From assembly GCA_905373325.1 (NCBI GenBank), contig CAJPTB010000083.1:1-7451 (forward strand): DNA of 7,451 nt, in the 5' to 3' direction. Under the pieces are notes generated by a model that saw only the letters and a program-made list of their open reading frames with translations, had not been told where the DNA came from and made no database searches. This DNA is from an uncultured Ancrocorticia sp. (GTDB lineage: Bacteria > Actinomycetota > Actinomycetes > Actinomycetales > Actinomycetaceae). Position numbers and translations under genes: made by a program. Each line of letters starts with the position of its first letter. The stretch's first letter is position 1. Shown here one piece after another: positions 5,896 through 7,451 of the stretch.

Positions 5896-7182
5896 TTGCT
5901 CAAGGCGTTCGCGGCCGCGTTCCGCACCCCAGACCTTCGCCGCAAGCTGCTCTTCACTGTCGCCATCATGGTGATCTACAGATTGGGCACTTTCGTTCCT
6001 GCGCCGTTCGTTTCGATACGCAACGTGCGCCAGTGCGCCGCTCAACAGGGCGAGGGCGATTTCCTCAATCTCCTCAACATGTTTTCGGGCGGGGCGATGC
6101 TCCAGCTGTCCGTTTTCGCGCTCGGCATCATGCCCTACATCACGGCGTCGATCATCATCCAGCTTCTGCGCGTCGTCATCCCGAGGTTCGAGCAGCTTCA
6201 CAAAGAGGGACAGTCGGGAACGGCCAAACTCACCGAGTACACCCGCTATCTGACGATCGGCCTGGGGGTCCTCCAATCGGCGGTGTACGTCTCTCTGGCC
6301 AACACGACGCTCTTCCAGGGCTGCAGGCATCAGCCCATTCCGGGGGCGAACCCCGTCAAGATCACCATGGCCATCCTCGCCATGACGGCGGGAACCGGAC
6401 TCATCATGTGGCTCGCCGAGCTCATTACGGAGCGCGGCGTCGGCAACGGCATGTCGATCCTCATTTTCACAGGCATTTGCGCCAACTTCCCCGGAATGCT
6501 CCTCAACGTCGTCCGCTCCAACGCGGGATGGAAGGGAGCGATCGTCGTCCTCGCTGTCTTCCTGGCCATCACAGCGGTGGTCGTCTTCGTCGAGCAATGC
6601 CAGCGGCGCATCCCGGTGCAGTACGCCAAGCGCGTCGTCGGGCGGCGCATGATCGGCGGCTCCACCACGTACCTGCCCATCAAGATCAACATGGCCAACG
6701 TCATCCCGGTCATCTTCGCGTCCTCGCTGCTCATGCTTCCGCAGATGATCGCCTCCTTCGGCAATCAGAACTCCGACTGGGTCCAATTCATCCACTCCAA
6801 TCTGACCAGGCAAGGCGTCTGGTACTACGGCCTGTACGCTCTGCTCATCTTCGGTTTCACCTTCTTCTACACGTCGATCACCTTCGACACCGAGGAGGTC
6901 GCAGACAACATGAAGCGCTACGGCGGCTTCATCCCGGGCGTGCGCGCCGGCCGACCCACCGCGGAGTACCTCAGTTACGTTTCGAAGCGCATCACCTGGG
7001 TGGGCGCCATCTATCTGACGGTCGTCGCCCTCATCCCGTCCGTCATGTTCTCCGAGATGGGCATATTCCAGGGGACGTTCGGCGGAACGTCGATCATGAT
7101 TCTCGTCGGCGTCGGCTTGCAGACGGTCAAGGACATCAACGCCCAGCTTCAGCAGCGCCATTACGAAGGCTTCCTCCGTTGA
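5896..7182 (+). CDS. secY: protein translocase channel subunit SecY (TTG start)
   Basis: SecY is the pore of the SecYEG translocon. It passes unfolded proteins out through the membrane, driven by SecA, and inserts membrane proteins from docked ribosomes. The product has 428 residues with ten expected membrane segments, at roughly 17-37, 68-91, 116-137, 156-176, 184-204, 213-233, 268-288, 311-330, 366-386 and 396-412. Family marks are LLNMFSGGAMLQLSVFALGIMPYI (plug and TM2), HKEGQSG, GVGNGMSILIF, VEQCQRRIPVQYAKR and MKRYGGFIPGVRAGRPTAEYL. The last includes the TM8-9 cytoplasmic loop, whose Arg350 corresponds to E. coli Arg357. The start is TTG: GGAGG (5887-5891) precedes it, and the protein then begins at the normal point (MLKAF..FRTPDLRRKL). 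Cys47 and Cys143 both lie in outside loops. A terminator and promoter upstream suggest a separate transcript. Confidence 0.98.
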   Translation: MLKAFAAAFRTPDLRRKLLFTVAIMVIYRLGTFVPAPFVSIRNVRQCAAQQGEGDFLNLLNMFSGGAMLQLSVFALGIMPYITASIIIQLLRVVIPRFEQLHKEGQSGTAKLTEYTRYLTIGLGVLQSAVYVSLANTTLFQGCRHQPIPGANPVKITMAILAMTAGTGLIMWLAELITERGVGNGMSILIFTGICANFPGMLLNVVRSNAGWKGAIVVLAVFLAITAVVVFVEQCQRRIPVQYAKRVVGRRMIGGSTTYLPIKINMANVIPVIFASSLLMLPQMIASFGNQNSDWVQFIHSNLTRQGVWYYGLYALLIFGFTFFYTSITFDTEEVADNMKRYGGFIPGVRAGRPTAEYLSYVSKRITWVGAIYLTVVALIPSVMFSEMGIFQGTFGGTSIMILVGVGLQTVKDINAQLQQRHYEGFLR

Positions 7183-7269
7183 CGTTCGCCGGGGGTGCCG
7201 CCGATGGAACGCGACAGTTCGCAAAGGACAACAAAGAACGCAACTAAAGCAACGCAAGGGAGTGTCCCA
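7183..7269 (+). other. secY-adk spacer with A-rich leader
   Basis: No gene fits in these 87 bases. Bases 7221-7260 are strikingly A-rich for this genome (20 A and one T in 40). They lead to the adk ribosome binding site AAGGGAG (7256-7262), 7 bases from the ATG. There is no terminator hairpin, so secY and adk are probably transcribed together. The A-rich, low-structure leader could favour ribosome loading. Confidence 0.5.
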
Positions 7270-7451
7270 ATGTCCATACGCTTCGTCCTCGTCGGCCCCC
7301 CAGGCTCAGGCAAGGGAACGCAGGCGCGGGCCCTCACAGAGCGCTTCGGGGTCCCAGCCGTCTCAACGGGCGCGATCTTCAGGGCCCACACCCGAGCGGG
7401 CGACGAACTGGGCCGCTTGGCGGACTCGTACACCTCGCGCGGCGAGCTCGT
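7270..7451 (+). CDS. adk: adenylate kinase, N-terminal part (3' end outside window)
   Basis: Adenylate kinase interconverts ATP + AMP and 2 ADP in the cytoplasm and follows secY in many bacteria. Only the first 61 residues and part of a codon are visible. They show the P-loop GPPGSGKGTQA (residues 9-19) with Lys15, the start of the AMP-binding region VSTGAIFRAHTRAGDELGRLA (31-51) with Thr33 and Arg38, and RGELV near the cut. The residue after STG is usually acidic (Asp in E. coli and many actinobacteria, Glu in M. tuberculosis). Here it is Ala35. The ATG at 7270 places the P-loop at the usual distance from the N-terminus and has a good ribosome binding site. The LID domain is outside the window, so intactness cannot be judged. 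Confidence 0.96.
   Translation, partial: MSIRFVLVGPPGSGKGTQARALTERFGVPAVSTGAIFRAHTRAGDELGRLADSYTSRGEL

Noticed and set aside
7179..7184. TTGACG as a -35 box for an adk promoter
   Set aside because: It overlaps the secY stop, and no TATAAT-like hexamer occurs 16-19 bases downstream.
5685..7247. Long + strand open frame overlapping secY in another frame
   Set aside because: It runs through the terminator and promoter region and is rich in Arg, His and Pro, as expected of an out-of-frame reading. The secY frame is unambiguous.
5875..7257. Long reverse-strand open frame opposite secY
   Set aside because: It mirrors secY in high-GC sequence, where antisense frames stay open by codon bias. Its translation is low-complexity, rich in Asp, Glu, Arg and His, with no recognisable family.
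1..7451. A new mobile, defence or regulatory system inserted in the cluster
   Set aside because: Every long conserved frame is a standard S10/spc, secY or adk gene in canonical order, and the spacers are too short to hold extra genes other than very small ones. No direct repeats, inverted terminal repeats or foreign composition were seen.

Overview
The window is a stretch of the bacterial S10-spc ribosomal protein gene cluster, continuing into secY and adk. All genes lie on the + strand. It reads as a high-GC actinobacterium. Nearly all codons end in G or C, and 14 of the 15 complete stop codons are TGA. Several genes have GTG or TTG starts. S3 and S5 carry Arg-rich extensions, S14 is the short zinc-binding form, and SecY has the actinobacterial form. 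An insertion in the L24 KOW domain hints at the Actinomyces/Schaalia neighbourhood, but this is an inference from remembered family patterns, not a search.

Layout: the 3' part of rpsC (1-431), rplP, rpmC and rpsQ form the end of the S10-type block. After a 79-base spacer comes the spc-type block: rplN, rplX, rplE, rpsN (zinc type), rpsH, rplF, rplR, rpsE, rpmD and rplO (1450-5674). A perfect 16-bp hairpin terminator starts 4 bases after the rplO stop. The 221-base gap after rplO also holds a likely -10 box and a leader with possible hairpins. Then come secY (5896-7182, TTG start) and, after an 87-base A-rich spacer, the first 61 codons of adk, cut by the window end.

The ribosomal proteins are made together and assemble into the 30S subunit (S3, S17, S14, S8, S5) and the 50S subunit (L16, L29, L14, L24, L5, L6, L18, L30, L15). 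SecY is the channel of the Sec translocon that docks on the ribosome, and Adk keeps adenine nucleotides balanced. Five gene junctions overlap as TGATG and one as GTGA, which implies coupled translation. Most genes have strong Shine-Dalgarno sequences within the end of the gene before.

I found no mobile element, CRISPR array, RNA gene, defence system or inserted foreign gene. This is an ordinary housekeeping region and I do not see a new biological system in it. The points worth a second look are small: the L24 insertion and short tail, a possible SecY disulfide, an Asp-to-Ala change in Adk, a structured rpsN-rpsH spacer, and the transcriptional break before secY.
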